DNA of 64,000 nt from Aegilops tauschii subsp. strangulata (Eukaryota > Streptophyta > Magnoliopsida > Poales > Poaceae), in contig NC_053039.3 in the NCBI RefSeq assembly GCF_002575655.3, forward strand, positions 223,033,622 through 223,097,621, written 5' to 3'. A program made the translations under genes and the position numbers. Positions 45,950-55,751 of this stretch are shown here, one piece after another. Within the stretch, counting starts at the first letter, position 1; each line of letters starts with the position of its first letter. The notes beneath the pieces are model-generated. The model ran no database searches, was not told where the DNA came from, and worked only from the letters and a program-made list of their open reading frames with translations.

Positions 45950-46740
45950 GATTGCTTGATCTTAGTGGAACTGCACAAGAGGAGATCTTACTTCCTATCC
46001 GTTAAGGCGAATTTGGTTCAGATCTTCTTCTTGTGAGTTGTTTGAATTCCGCATCATGAGAGGTCAGTACTAGCCTTCTTTCACATGATTCTACAGTGTG
46101 CTTTCATATGTTGTGCTACTTGTATGATAATGTTGCTTGATTTTAGTGAACTGCACAAATGGAGACAAGACTTCCAATCTGTATGTGCACCGTAATATCC
46201 CATTGAGGTAAGATAAGGATATTTCACAAGGAGCAGTTGAAGGATGGTTACATTACTCCCCACAAGACCAAACTAACTTCAGCTCAGAAGGACTGACAAA
46301 TCTCCATTTTTTTGCTGTGATGCGCGAGTACAATGTTGTTCTAGGATTCTTTCTGGTGAGTTCCATTTTTCTAAAAGTGTGCTCTACATGGACCATGTAT
46401 GTGCCTGTTGAAACTGTCAATTCATAGTACAGTTTTCTTTATACTAATCACTTTTTTGTATTTGTGCAAACAGGGGTGCTCAGCTTGATTTCAATGGGAA
46501 CTGCACAAAATGTTCATGAATACATCGAATCATTCATTTCCACCACAAGAAAGGAGGTGCCGATAAGTTCAAGGTGTTGCAACATATAAGGGCGAAATCA
46601 TACAAGCTACGCGCGAATTTGGTTGATTTTGGTGGAACTGCACAAAAAGAACAGCTGGTTTATTTAGCACGAGGTGCCATGTCAATGTCCGAACTGATGG
46701 CAAACCCTGCCCATTCCACAATCGTAGGCATTTGATATTT
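45950..46740 (+). other. Module 2 downstream exon candidates with recurring GTAQ motif
   Basis: The nucleotide phrase GGAACTGCACAA recurs near 45967, 46148 (one base missing), 46496 and 46633, each time inside a short frame reading like LDxxGTAQ. The best open stretch, about 46569-46720, reads FKVLQHIRAKSYKLRANLVD and on to VDFGGTAQKEQLVYLARGAM. Another follows an AG near 46473. Stops separate the pieces. The family is unknown. It looks like a diverged gene with duplicated exons, or a repeat with accidental frames. Confidence 0.3.
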
Positions 46741-47003
46741 TGGAATGGGACAACCTTGTCAAATTTTGCTCATTGATTTTAGCAAGACATGCGTTTGATA
46801 TTTTCGAATCGGACGCCCTTTGCTGTCAGCAACGTCGATCAATTTTTCTTTATTCTTTAGTTCTGAAGTAAATATTGCCTCTGACATGTGAGTAGCTGAG
46901 ATGCATAATCATTGATTGTTTTGAATGTTCTCTATGAATTGCCAGGCCTGTGTATTTGATTGCAATGTACAGAAACGCTAAAAAGCTGCTCAAACTCTTT
47001 GTA

Positions 47004-47128
47004 CTCCTTCTGTTCCTTTTTACTCCGTACATTGTGAAAGTGCATATTTTTTGTATAAGATTGGTCAAAGTAGAGATACTTTGACTGCAGACAAAACTTC
47101 TATGCAGACTAGAAAGGACCGGAGGGAG
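47004..47128. mobile_element. Stowaway/Mariner-type MITE
   Basis: The left end CTCCTTCTGTTCC pairs with the right end GGACCGGAGGGAG, both next to TA. The inside has GGTCAAAGTAGAG. 125 bp, non-coding. Confidence 0.8.
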
Positions 47129-47392
47129 TACATGTGAAACTGCTGCAAACGAGGTGATCACCCTGGGAATAATGCTAGTACGTATTGTTTTGCATGTTCA
47201 TCCAATGCCAGTGATACAGGAATTCGAACTAATCGAAATAAATTCATTCATACACGGTCGGATTTCATATAAACATGCCGGATTTCATTACGTTTCATAC
47301 ATTCTTCAACGAAAAAGGGGTGTGCTAGAGGTATAATTAATTAACCGAAGCTACCCACCTGTGTCCCGCTGAGTCGAACAGAAGCTTGAGTG

Positions 47393-47476
47393 ACTTAACT
47401 GCAGGTGCAGTTGCGTAGCTGACATGTGGCCTGTTGGGCCCATGTGTCAGTCAGCCAACTACACCAGCAGTTAAGT
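47393..47476. mobile_element. 84-bp inverted-repeat element (miniature MITE-like)
   Basis: ACTTAACTGCAGGTGCAGTTG at the left is matched by the inverted right end with two mismatches in 21. The centre (CTGACATGTGG...CCATGTGTCAG) is itself palindromic, so the whole unit folds into one hairpin. No certain target duplication was seen. Confidence 0.6.
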
Positions 47477-47624
47477 AGAAGCGGCGTTCTTCTCCAGCGC
47501 AGCTCTCCGACTCCACGTCGCCGCCAAGAAGCTAACCGGTCGTCAATGGTCAACCCGCCTAGCTTGGCTTCAACCGGAGGGTAGCAGCGGTGGCCTTACT
47601 TGGACCCGAGCGGCGGCGACCTAC

Positions 47625-47915
47625 CGTGTTCTACTCTTCCTTGTTTTCTGTGTGGCGCGGCCTCGTTGGCAGCGGGGCGGGGCCTCGGCGGAGCCGGTGA
47701 TGTTCTCTGTCTCGTTGCCGGCGGGCGGCGCCTCAGCGGAGCGGTGGAAATCCTCCCCCACGTTGCCGGCAGGGTGGGGCCTCGGCTGAGCCGGCGATGT
47801 CCTCTGCCTCGTTGTTGGCGGGGCGGGGCCTCGGCGGAGCCGGCGGTGTCCTCTGCCTCGTTGGTGGCGCCGCGGGGCCTCGGCGACGCCAGCGGAGCCG
47901 GGACTCGTCGGAGCC
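47625..47915. repeat. GC-rich irregular tandem repeat within the 3' end of the 233-codon frame
   Basis: GCCTCGTTGNNGGCGGGGCGGGGCCTCGGCGGAGCCGG-like units recur every 50-60 bp. They encode the Ala/Pro-rich tail of the minus-strand frame and extend past its stop. Confidence 0.75.
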
Positions 47916-48434
47916 GGCATTGTCCTCTACCTCGTCCTCGGTCTCGCCAAACAGCGCCTCGCCCGCTTCATCGCCCTCTTTGCTAGCCTCTTTGTAGGCG
48001 GCCGCAGCCTCCGCCACCCGCATGCGGTACCGCCAGCGCTCGAGGCGTCCCTTGCGGGCGGAGCGGTACGAGTTGAGCAGCGCCTCCTGCTCCGCCCGCT
48101 CCGCGGCGATCTGCTCCTCCGCCTGCAGGTGCTCCTGGAGGAGATGGTGGTTGTAGGCGGCGTCGGCCTGCGCCTCCCGGAACTGCTCCTCACGCATCTG
48201 CCTCACCCTGTCCATATATTGGGCATGGGCCTCACCGATGGTCATAGTGCAATGCACCAGCGAGGATGGCGCGGAGGAGGGGGTTGGCGCCGGATCGTCG
48301 ACTACCATGTTCTCCATTGGGACGTCGTCGTCCTCCGGCTGCCTGCCGGCCAGCCGGTCGGTAGCAATGGCTGCCATCTCCTTGTGGTCCGTCGTCCACC
48401 CGTCCCGAAGAGCGCTGGAGCGCGAGGAAGCCAT
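47733..48434 (-). CDS. Hypothetical 233-residue protein with helical Glu/Ala/Arg-rich core
   Basis: The frame begins MASSRSSALRDGWTTDHKEM with a strong start context (CCCACCATGG). A TATATAAA box lies about 73 bp upstream. Residues 1-65 are polar with an acidic EDDDVPMENMVVDDP stretch. Residues about 70-160 are rich in Glu, Gln, Ala and Arg and would form a long helix or coiled coil. Residues 165-185 are acidic (ETEDEVEDNAGSDES). The tail is made of repeats. I see no catalytic motif, signal peptide or membrane segment and do not recognise the family. It sits in CACTA B where a transposase would be expected, on the same strand as the other gene. A captured host gene, or an element-specific protein, are both possible. 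Confidence 0.5.
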   Translation of the reverse strand: MASSRSSALRDGWTTDHKEMAAIATDRLAGRQPEDDDVPMENMVVDDPAPTPSSAPSSLVHCTMTIGEAHAQYMDRVRQMREEQFREAQADAAYNHHLLQEHLQAEEQIAAERAEQEALLNSYRSARKGRLERWRYRMRVAEAAAAYKEASKEGDEAGEALFGETEDEVEDNAGSDESRLRWRRRGPAAPPTRQRTPPAPPRPRPANNEAEDIAGSAEAPPCRQRGGGFPPLR

Positions 48435-48506
48435 GGTGGGCAGTAGTGGTTTGGACAGGAGAAAGGGAACGGATGCGGATGACTACGGCTATGGCCGGCG
48501 CAGCAG

Positions 48507-48514
48507 TTTATATA
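48507..48514 (-). promoter_or_regulatory. TATA box for the 233-codon frame
   Basis: TATATAAA on the minus strand, 73 bp before the ATG, in otherwise GC-rich surroundings. A pyrimidine-rich stretch (CCCTTTCTCCTGTCC) lies between it and the start codon, as in a plant leader. Confidence 0.55.
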
Positions 48515-48665
48515 GCAATGGTGGGCGGGCGGAGGGACGGACGTGTGGCGCCGGAGTAGCCGCCTCGGCAACCGCATATCATTAATGTGGGCGTCATATG
48601 GACGGACGGACGGCACTTGTGTCGTTTGAAGGCGGAGCAATCGCCTGCACCGGGAAGCGGGGCGG

Positions 48666-48705
48666 GCGGCGCTGACTGTTTCGGGCGGAAAGCGCGCGCG
48701 GGCGA
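48666..48705. repeat. 40-bp GC-rich phrase, copy 2
   Basis: It begins GCGGCGCTGACTGTTTCGGG and lies about 230 bp upstream of the 233-codon frame. It matches 43555-43594 with three mismatches. Confidence 0.8.
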
Positions 48706-48714
48706 GGAGATGAC

Positions 48715-49129
48715 TTTACTTGGAGAGGATGACAATGGGGACCCACCAGGTCCATAGCCTCACATACGCAAGTGCCTCCTTATTATATATATATATATAA
48801 CTATAATTTATTTTGCTTCCTCCTGGTTTCCTGACATCACGGTCCCACGCCATTGTCAACCAATGTAGTAGTCAATAAACGAGAGAATTGCACAAGAAGC
48901 GGCCGACAGCTGGGACCAAGCAGCTCGAGCAGTATTTGTGTTTTTGAGGTGTGAGCACTGCAGAGTTTTTCGATGTTTAGCCCAGATATTAATTTTTATC
49001 CTCTGAACAACAACGAAAACATCGCTGCAGGTATTAACTGGGCGGGCTATGGCCCGTCTAGCCCAGGCCAGATATCTAGCCCAGATATTAATTTTTTTCA
49101 AGCTGAAAATGGCTAGCCCAGCTATACTT
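48715..49129. other. No gene seen; (TA)n and short direct repeat
   Basis: A (TA)n run lies at about 48783-48800. TAGCCCAGATATTAATTTTT occurs near 48978 and again near 49078, about 100 bp apart. Otherwise nothing is recognised. Confidence 0.6.
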
Positions 49130-52060
49130 TTTTTTAGGAATACCCAGGCAAGGTCAAGTTGTTATTCTCCGCCCCGCTGGGCTGCAAATCTTTCCTATGA
49201 GGGATGCATTAGGCTTAACAAGAAAATGGGCTTTAAGAAATAATAAACGGGATGTAATTATAAAAACTGGGCAGTAACTATAAAAAATGCACCAAACACG
49301 TGATTACTTTATAAAATATTATTTTTGGATATTGAAATTTTTAATTTCATTAATTGTTGTGAGCGCAATGTTTCGTTGGATTTTTACGTAATATAAATTT
49401 ATATTGAAATTGTATTTAATCTGACTAGAAATTTCAGGATAAAAATATTTCGGATCCCATCAAAATGTGGGAAATTTTATTGAATTCTGTTTTGAACGGT
49501 TGGTTGAAATGGGCTGTACTTTTAACAAACTGTAAATGGTCTGTAGTAAATTCCATTAGAATTCAAAAATGGGCTACACATTCTTACAAATCTCAAATGG
49601 GCTATAAGTTCTCTGCCACACACTTCTGGCCTTACTAAGTTGACGAGTCCCCTAAAAAAACAGAGTTGACACGTATGCAAGGCTTTGTCAACTTATAGTC
49701 AACACACGGTTCTAGCAGCAGTGGCTGTTGGATGTCCATCCAACGGATGTCGTGCTTCTTCTTCAATCTCGGATATTCTAGCTTCACCCGCCCAAAAAAT
49801 GATTCCTCCCCCTAACATCTAGGGCGCACCGTTTCGGAAGCTGACATGTGGGCCTACTAAGCTGATCTGCATGCATTCACAAAAAAAGTTGATGTACCAA
49901 GGGCTTTGTCAACTTAGTAAATATAAATGATTCTAGCTGCAGTGACCGTACGATGTCCATCCAACGGCCGTCATGCTTCTTCAACCTCTGGTCTTCTTGC
50001 TCCAGCCGCCCAAAGCAGCGCCGGTCATGCCGCCTGCTCCTGCCTCCCGTGGCCGGCTGTGCTGCCGCGAAGGCCTCACCGCCCCCTACTACTCCCACCG
50101 TTGGCCAGGCCATCCCTCCACTCACCCACACCCCCTGTTATTCTGCGGCGACGGCAGCCTCACCCCGCAGCCGAACCAGTGAACGCTCGTACTCCTCTCC
50201 GCGTGGGCATCCACTGCCGCGTCTTGCCCGGCTCCGCGTCGTCCCCTTCCTAGGCCTCGCTGTCGTCCACCGCCGTGGTGCTCTCGGCGTGGCGTGGTCA
50301 ATGTGGTCAACGACCGACTTCCATCGGAAGAGTACTGTACGTGGAGAGGCTGACAGCTGGGTCCACGGCGGCCGCAAGGAAGTGCCTCCTTATTACGTGG
50401 AAAATATTTATTCCTCCACCTGACAGCGGGGACCCACCGGACGGGCCACCAGTATTTTGCGAAAAAAAATCGTTTCCCCCTGACTGCTAGGACCCACAGG
50501 ACGGGCCACCGTATTTTGCGAAAAAAACGTTCCCCCCGCTGTCAGCTCGGACCCACCGGAAGTGCCTGATATTACGCACACAAAAAATGAATACTCCCCC
50601 GGCTAGCTGGGACCCACCTTGGTGGGAGGCTGACTTGTGGGCCTACTAAGTTGACGGGGACGAAGGGCTTTGTCAACTTAGTCAATATGAACGATTCTAG
50701 CTCTAGTGACCGTACGATGTCCATCCAACGGCCGTAGTACTTCTTCAACCTCTGGTCTTCTTGCTCCAGCCGCCCAAAGCAGCGCCGGTCGTGCCGCATG
50801 CTCCTGCCTCCCGTGGCCGGCTGTGCTGCCGCAGAGGCCTCACCGCCCCTACTATTCCCACCACTGGCCAGGCTCTGCGGCGATGGCAGCCTCACACCGC
50901 AGCCGAACCAGTGAACCCTCATACTCCTCTCCGCGCGGGCTTCCACTGCCGCGTCTTCCCCGGCTCCGCGTCGTCCCCTTCCTAGGCCTCGCCGTCGTCC
51001 GCCGGCGTGGTCAACGTGGTCAAGGAACGACTTCCATCGGAAGAGTACTGTACGTGGAGAGGCTGACAGCTGGGTCCATGGCCACAACCCAGTTTTTTTG
51101 TGATTTGCCAAGTAAGTCGCTTTGTCAGGCCTGTTAGGCTGCAAATCTTTCAAGACGAGGAGAGCTTTCATTCGGCTGGCCGAGAAAATGGCCCATCAGT
51201 AATGAGAAATGGGCTGTACATTTTTAAAACACATCAAACCGGCAATTAGTTTCAAATATCTTTTTTTTCATTTCAAGATTTTAAATTACATTAATTTTTA
51301 TGCGTGGAGAAATTTGTTGGATTTTATATTGATATACATTTATTTTTAAAATCAATTTGAATGTGAGTCGAAATTTCGGGATTAAAAACAGTTCGGACCA
51401 CACCAAAATATGCAAAATTTCGTATAATTTTTTAACCGTGGCCACAATATGGGCTGTAATGCTAACAAAAAGAATATGGGCTCCAAAAAAACCTTAAGAA
51501 TTAGCAAATGGGCTGTAAATTATTAGAAATAATGGCAGATGGGTTGTATGCTGTTTTCCACAGATTTGAGGCTTTCCTAAAAAAAAGGTTGACGCACAAG
51601 CACTGACTGTTGGATGTCCATCCAACGGCCGTCGTGCTTCTTCAATCTCTGCTCTTCCAGCTCCAGCCGCTCAAACAAGCGCCGGCAGGACTGCCTGCTC
51701 CCTCCTCCTCGCGGCCGGCTGTGCTGCCGCGCAGGCCTCACCGCCCCACCGTACTCCCATCGCTGGCCTAGCCATCCCTCTACTCACCCACACCTGCTGT
51801 TATTCTCCGGCGACGGCAGACGAACCAGTAAACCCTCGTACAGTCGTACTCCCCTCCGCGTGGGAAACAACTGTCGAGTCTTCCCTGCCTCTGTGTCGTC
51901 CCCTTCCTAGGCCTCGCCGTCATCCACCGCCGTGGTGCTCTCGGCGCGGCGTGGTCAATGTGGTCAACGACCGACTTCCATCGGAAGAGTACTGTGCATG
52001 GAGACGCTGACAGCTGGGTCCACGGCCGCAGCAAGGAAGTGCCTCCTTATTACGCGCAAA
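49130..52060. repeat. Duplicated AT-rich and GC-rich blocks
   Basis: An AT-rich block with AAATGGGCTGTA words occurs at about 49190-49640 and 51130-51590. A GC-rich block, starting GATGTCCATCCAACGGCCGT and running through CTCCAGCCGCC and GTGGCCGGCTGTGCTGCCGC, occurs at about 49951-50390, 50717-51080 and 51615-52050, with a stub at 49730-49790. The copies are diverged. Frames on both strands (for example 50572-51171, minus) are not conserved between copies, so I call no gene here. Confidence 0.75.
50417..50640. repeat. Degenerate GGGACCCACC repeat cluster 1
   Basis: Units of about 55-65 bp carry CTGACNGCNNGGACCCACCG, then GACGGGCCACC and TTTTGCGAAAAAAA. A related cluster lies at 52076-52290. 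Confidence 0.75.
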
Positions 52061-52075
52061 ATAATTATTCCTCCA

Positions 52076-52290
52076 CGTGACAGCGGGGACCCACCGGACG
52101 GGCCACCGTATTTCGCGAAAAAAACGTTTCCCTCCTGACTGCTGGGACCCACCAGCTACACCTTCGCACGCAAGGAAGTGCGTACGGGAAAAAACACAAA
52201 ACTATTCGCCCCCCTGACTGCTGGGACCCACCAGCTACATCTTCGCACGCAAGGAAGTGCCTGACAGTCGGGACCCACCTGGTCGAAGCG
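52076..52290. repeat. Degenerate GGGACCCACC repeat cluster 2
   Basis: Four units carry TGACNGCNGGGACCCACC. Two of them also share AGCTACANCTTCGCACGCAA and AGGAAGTGC. Confidence 0.75.
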
Positions 52291-52539
52291 TACGTAGCGT
52301 TGTCATTCTGGTCGCGAACGTGTACGTACATATATACTGGTGGATGTAGAGGCGCGCACGTGTTGTAGTAGAGGCGCGCACGTAGCATGTACACGTACGT
52401 ACAGCGGCCAGGGTGCAAGAAAGAAAATACGGCCACGTATGTGTACATACGGGCGGGGTCTCGAACGCCTACTCGCGCATACGTACGGTGAGGGCTCGTT
52501 GACATGGCTGGGTCGGAACGGAGAAACAGCGTCGTCGTC

Positions 52540-52626
52540 GTGTTCATGGGGAGGCAATTGAATGCGTCGTGTTCATGGGGAGGCAATGGAATGCGTCGTG
52601 TTCATCGGGAGGCAACAGAACGCATG
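52540..52626. repeat. 29-bp tandem repeat, 3 copies
   Basis: GTGTTCATGGGGAGGCAA begins at 52540, 52569 and 52598. Confidence 0.88.
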
Positions 52627-52706
52627 GGAGCCAACCGGCTGGGTCGGAACGGAATGCGTGGTCGTGTTCATCGGGAGGGCTTGGACGGAACAGGCGATGG
52701 AAACGA

Positions 52707-53010
52707 GGCCTGGCGTACCGCACAAGGGAGGAAACGGACCTCCTACGTTCGGAACGGGGTCTTGTTGATCGGGAGGGGTGTGGCGTACCGCAAAACGGAG
52801 GAAACGGACCTCCTACGGTCGAAACAGGGATCCTGTTGATCGGGAGGGGTGTGGCGTACCGCAAAACGGACGAAACGGACCTCCTACGGTCGAAACAGGG
52901 GTCCTGTTGATCGGGAGGAGTGTGGCGTACCGCAAAATGGATGAAACGGACCTCCTACGGTCGAAACGGGGGTCCTGTTCATTGGGAGAGGTGTGGCGTA
53001 CCGCAAAATA
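52707..53010. repeat. 70/71-bp tandem array, about 4.3 copies
   Basis: GCGTACCGC begins at 52713, 52783, 52854, 52925 and 52996. Each unit also carries GAAACGGACCTCCTACG and CTGTTGATCGGGAGG. It lies 1 kb from the 5' terminus of CACTA B. Confidence 0.9.
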
Positions 53011-53069
53011 GGACTCCACGGGATACTGTTCATCTCCACCGTCGACCTCCTCTAGCCTCCACGGGCTAC

Positions 53070-53350
53070 CGTCGACCTCCTCCAGCCTCCACGGGCTCCT
53101 GTTCATCCAGCCTCCACCGCGCGCTACTCCACCGGCTACTGTTCAACCACCCCTCCACGGGCACCCCTCCACCGTCTACTGTTCATCCAGCCCTCCACAC
53201 CATGGGGTCCTGTTCAACCACCCCTCCACGGGCACCCCTCCATCGTCTACTGTTCATCCAGCCCTCCACACCACGGGGTCCTGTTCAACCACCCCTCCAC
53301 GGGCACCCCTCCATCGTCTACTATTCATCAAGCCCTCCACCACACCATGG
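53070..53350. repeat. 71-bp tandem array of CTGTTCA/CCCCTCCACGGG units
   Basis: GTTCAACCACCCCTCCACGG begins at 53141, 53212 and 53283, exactly 71 bp apart. The long plus frame here (52920-53531) is a by-product of the repeats. Confidence 0.9.
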
Positions 53351-53396
53351 GGTCCTGTTCATCCAAAGGCAACGCCACCGCTCACTGTTCATCCAA

Positions 53397-53412
53397 CCCC
53401 CCCCCCCCCCCC
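53397..53412. repeat. Run of 16 C
   Basis: A homopolymer run next to GCAACGC; its length may be unreliable. Confidence 0.9.
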
Positions 53413-53509
53413 GCAACGCTCATTGTTCATCCCAGAGGCAGCATCGATCAGCTTCAGTTAGCAGCGGTAGGGAAGGAATCGCTCGATCGGGTTCAGTTAA
53501 CAGCCATCG

Positions 53510-53615
53510 ATCGATCGCTCGGGTTCAGTAACGCGTAGCCTGCAGTGCAATCGCTCGGGTTCAGTTAGAGCCCAACGCCTCGCTCGGGTTCAGTTAGAGC
53601 CAACGCCTCGCACAC
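53510..53615. repeat. Short TCGCTCGGGTTCAGTTA repeats
   Basis: CGCTCGGGTTCAGT occurs near 53517, 53551 and 53581, with a weaker copy (TCGATCGGGTTCAGT) near 53484. It is part of the B 5' subterminal region. Confidence 0.8.
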
Positions 53616-53779
53616 ACGCGCGTACGTGTACGAGAGAAACGCGCATCGCTCGGCCCCCGACCTCCCACCGTAACTGGGAACTCCCCGAAATTTTCCTCGC
53701 CCTCGCTTCTACCATGGTTTTTTCCGTCATGGACGGCCCAAAGAATGTCATGCAGCTGCGTCTCCGGCCCGCCCAGGAC

Positions 53780-53945
53780 GAAAAGCCCATTTTCTGTCAT
53801 GATTTTTTGTCATAGAAGTAGGAGCCCACCACATCTATGATGATACCGGGTTTTGTCACAATTATCGTCATAGAAGTGTCATATGTATGACAGAAAAAAA
53901 ATTCGTTCGGCCCAAAATGTCACGGATGTGTCTTTTTTTGTAGTG
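53780..53945 (-). repeat. 5' terminus of CACTA B with terminal inverted repeat
   Basis: On the minus strand it begins CACTACAAAAAAAGACACAT. Inside are paired TCATAGAAGT / ACTTCTATGA motifs and CTGTCAT words, as at the other end. Confidence 0.88.
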
Positions 53946-53948
53946 TCA
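53946..53948. repeat. Target-site duplication TCA, right copy (element B)
   Basis: It matches 31130-31132; gag of Gypsy G continues on both sides. Confidence 0.88.
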
Positions 53949-54533
53949 GTTTCTAACTCCCAAGTAAGATATATATCAGGAACATATCTACCCTCAAATG
54001 GTGGAATATTCAATTTCAGTTTAGGGAGATGGTCATGATCTCGTACCTGAGGGGGAGCCCTAACATTGCCATTATTTGCATGTGGACGACCTGGTGGTTG
54101 TGGTGCTAGTGGTTGCACGTAGTTCTGATTTTGATCAACCTCATCCTCGTAATCTCCCGCATAATCATCCTCCGCATCAGCAGCAGGAGCCACAGAAGTA
54201 TCAACAGCAGCACCAACAGTTTGGCCAGGCTGAAGAAGGACACGGATCGCTCGGCGGAGGGCTGTTTTGCGACGTGGAGGTAGTTGTTGTTGTTGTTGCT
54301 GTAGAGGTGCGGCAGGTGCAGGCGGTGGTGGAAGACGCGCAAGTAGTTCATTAAATCTATTATCGAGCTTTATTTCGAACGTCTTCTCAAGGCCAGTGAT
54401 CTTCTCCATGGCCTCTTCAAAATTGTTCAGCACATCTTGCACCTGTTCAGTCATCATTTGCTGAAACTTATCATGAAGCTCCTTGTTCATTAAGTTCTCC
54501 CAGTCAATCTCGTCGGCTTGTGATCCTGGCATG
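53949..54533 (-). pseudogene. gag: Gypsy G gag N-terminal part
   Basis: The frame starts MPGSQADEIDWENLMNKELH at 54533; an upstream in-frame Met at 54553 is also possible. It contains a predicted coiled coil (about residues 20-65), a run of Gln after a Pro-rich stretch, an acidic segment, and the LPKLKLNIPPFEG phrase that precedes the capsid-like domain in plant Gypsy gag. The frame is cut by CACTA B after YLTWELE. The remainder continues at 31129. Confidence 0.88.
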
Positions 54534-55740
54534 GTTAGCAGCAATAGAAACACACAAGAATATGATCCTACAAACTACTAACAAGTGGTGGTGGTGGTGG
54601 GTGTCACAAATCCGTCAAGCAAATCTCAAACTCTTACCAGCTCTTACCTAGTAGCAGGCGGTGATCGGCAACCGTTGTAGTCAAAACTCTCAAAGCTTGG
54701 ATAGAGCGATTACCAGGGAGAGTTAAACGCATGACGTAGATGTATGTGGAGCTGGGAAGGCTTATAATATGGTAGCAAAAAGGGTCAGCAATAATCAATT
54801 CAGAGATGCAAAGTTGAATAAACGCTCAACGACGGTACTGTGTTGGTCCTAGGCTAGACCGTACTAGAGACGCGAGCCTAGAACACTAACAAAATCACGG
54901 CGCTGCACGTAAACAAGGGAAAAGCACACTCTGGAAAAAAATTCTCTTTGTTTTTCTTTTTGGCGCTCTTTTTTTTGCGCTCTTCTGTTTTTTTTGTGAA
55001 AATCACTATAATGGCGAGTGTCTCAAAACTCTTCCCAGGTCAAACTGACAGGATGGGCACGAATTTTTTTTGACTTTTTTCGGAAATCAGGGCAGCGACG
55101 ACGAAAAAGTGCGACAAAAAATCACTATGATGGCACGTGGCTCAAAAGACTCAGAAAAGCCTAAACATAGGATAGGAAAAAAATATTTTTGGTCACCGAA
55201 ATTTTGGCCTAAAAACTGCCCGGGGGTCTCCAGACTCTTTTTTCCGAGACCTACTCATGCAAGGAAACACGAAATGGAAAAGAGATGGATCTCGAAAACA
55301 AACCTAATATGAAAAGAACTCGGATTGGTGGTGGATATATGGTGGTAGGATATGGCAGCGGTGGTGGTATATGGTAGCGGTGGTGGTATATGGATACGGA
55401 TTGGTGGTGGTATATGGATGCGGATTCAGAGCGGTGGCGGATAAGCGGTGGTGGTAGCTGGCAGGGGCGATGATGATGGTGCGACGGCGGCGTGACAACT
55501 TATGACCAGAACTCGAAACTCTAAAAGACTAGACTCTAATACCAGCAACTTGACACGACGATGCAACCGCAAATTCAACAAAGCAAAAACCCTAAAAAGA
55601 TTATGCAAAAGCTCAGATTGGTTCGGATATGATGAACTAACCCTAATTTTTTTATGGCTTTTTCGTGGACTGTAGGTATGAAGAACAGACTCGATCTAAA
55701 CTACGAAAAACTGTAAAATCTCACCGAGCAACCTGAAAAA
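54534..55740 (-). other. 5' leader of Gypsy G
   Basis: It is untranslated, between the primer-binding site and gag. It contains several poly-T/A runs (about 54950-55080) and a GGTGGTGGTATATGG-type repeat at about 55325-55450. Confidence 0.8.
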
Positions 55741-55749
55741 CTGATACCA
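55741..55749 (-). other. Primer-binding site of Gypsy G
   Basis: TGGTATCAG on the minus strand, two bases from the LTR end, matches the end of initiator tRNA-Met for nine bases and then diverges. Confidence 0.8.
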
Positions 55750-55751
55750 CT

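Larger units (their letters stand above)
31133..53945 (-). mobile_element. CACTA transposon B, complete ends, non-autonomous, 22.8 kb
   Basis: The ends are CACTACAAAAAAAATACAC at 31133 and, on the minus strand, CACTACAAAAAAAGACAC from 53945, with matching TCA target copies. The 3' third (31133-38557) is the inverted relative of element A. It carries the same Ptta/En/Spm gene on the minus strand, with subterminal GGCCCGT repeats outside it. The remaining 15 kb holds MITEs, gene-like modules and tandem arrays but no recognisable TNP2 transposase. It splits the gag of Gypsy G, so it inserted after G. Movement would have needed transposase from another copy. Confidence 0.92.

Noticed and set aside
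50572..51171. 199-codon minus frame (and similar frames at 49877-50131 and 51780-52034)
   Set aside because: It lies in the triplicated GC-rich block; the sister copies do not keep the frame, and no domain is seen.
52504..53531. Frames of 110-200 codons with repeating EETDLLRSERG or STGTPPPSTVHP phrases
   Set aside because: They are produced by the 29-bp and 71-bp tandem arrays.
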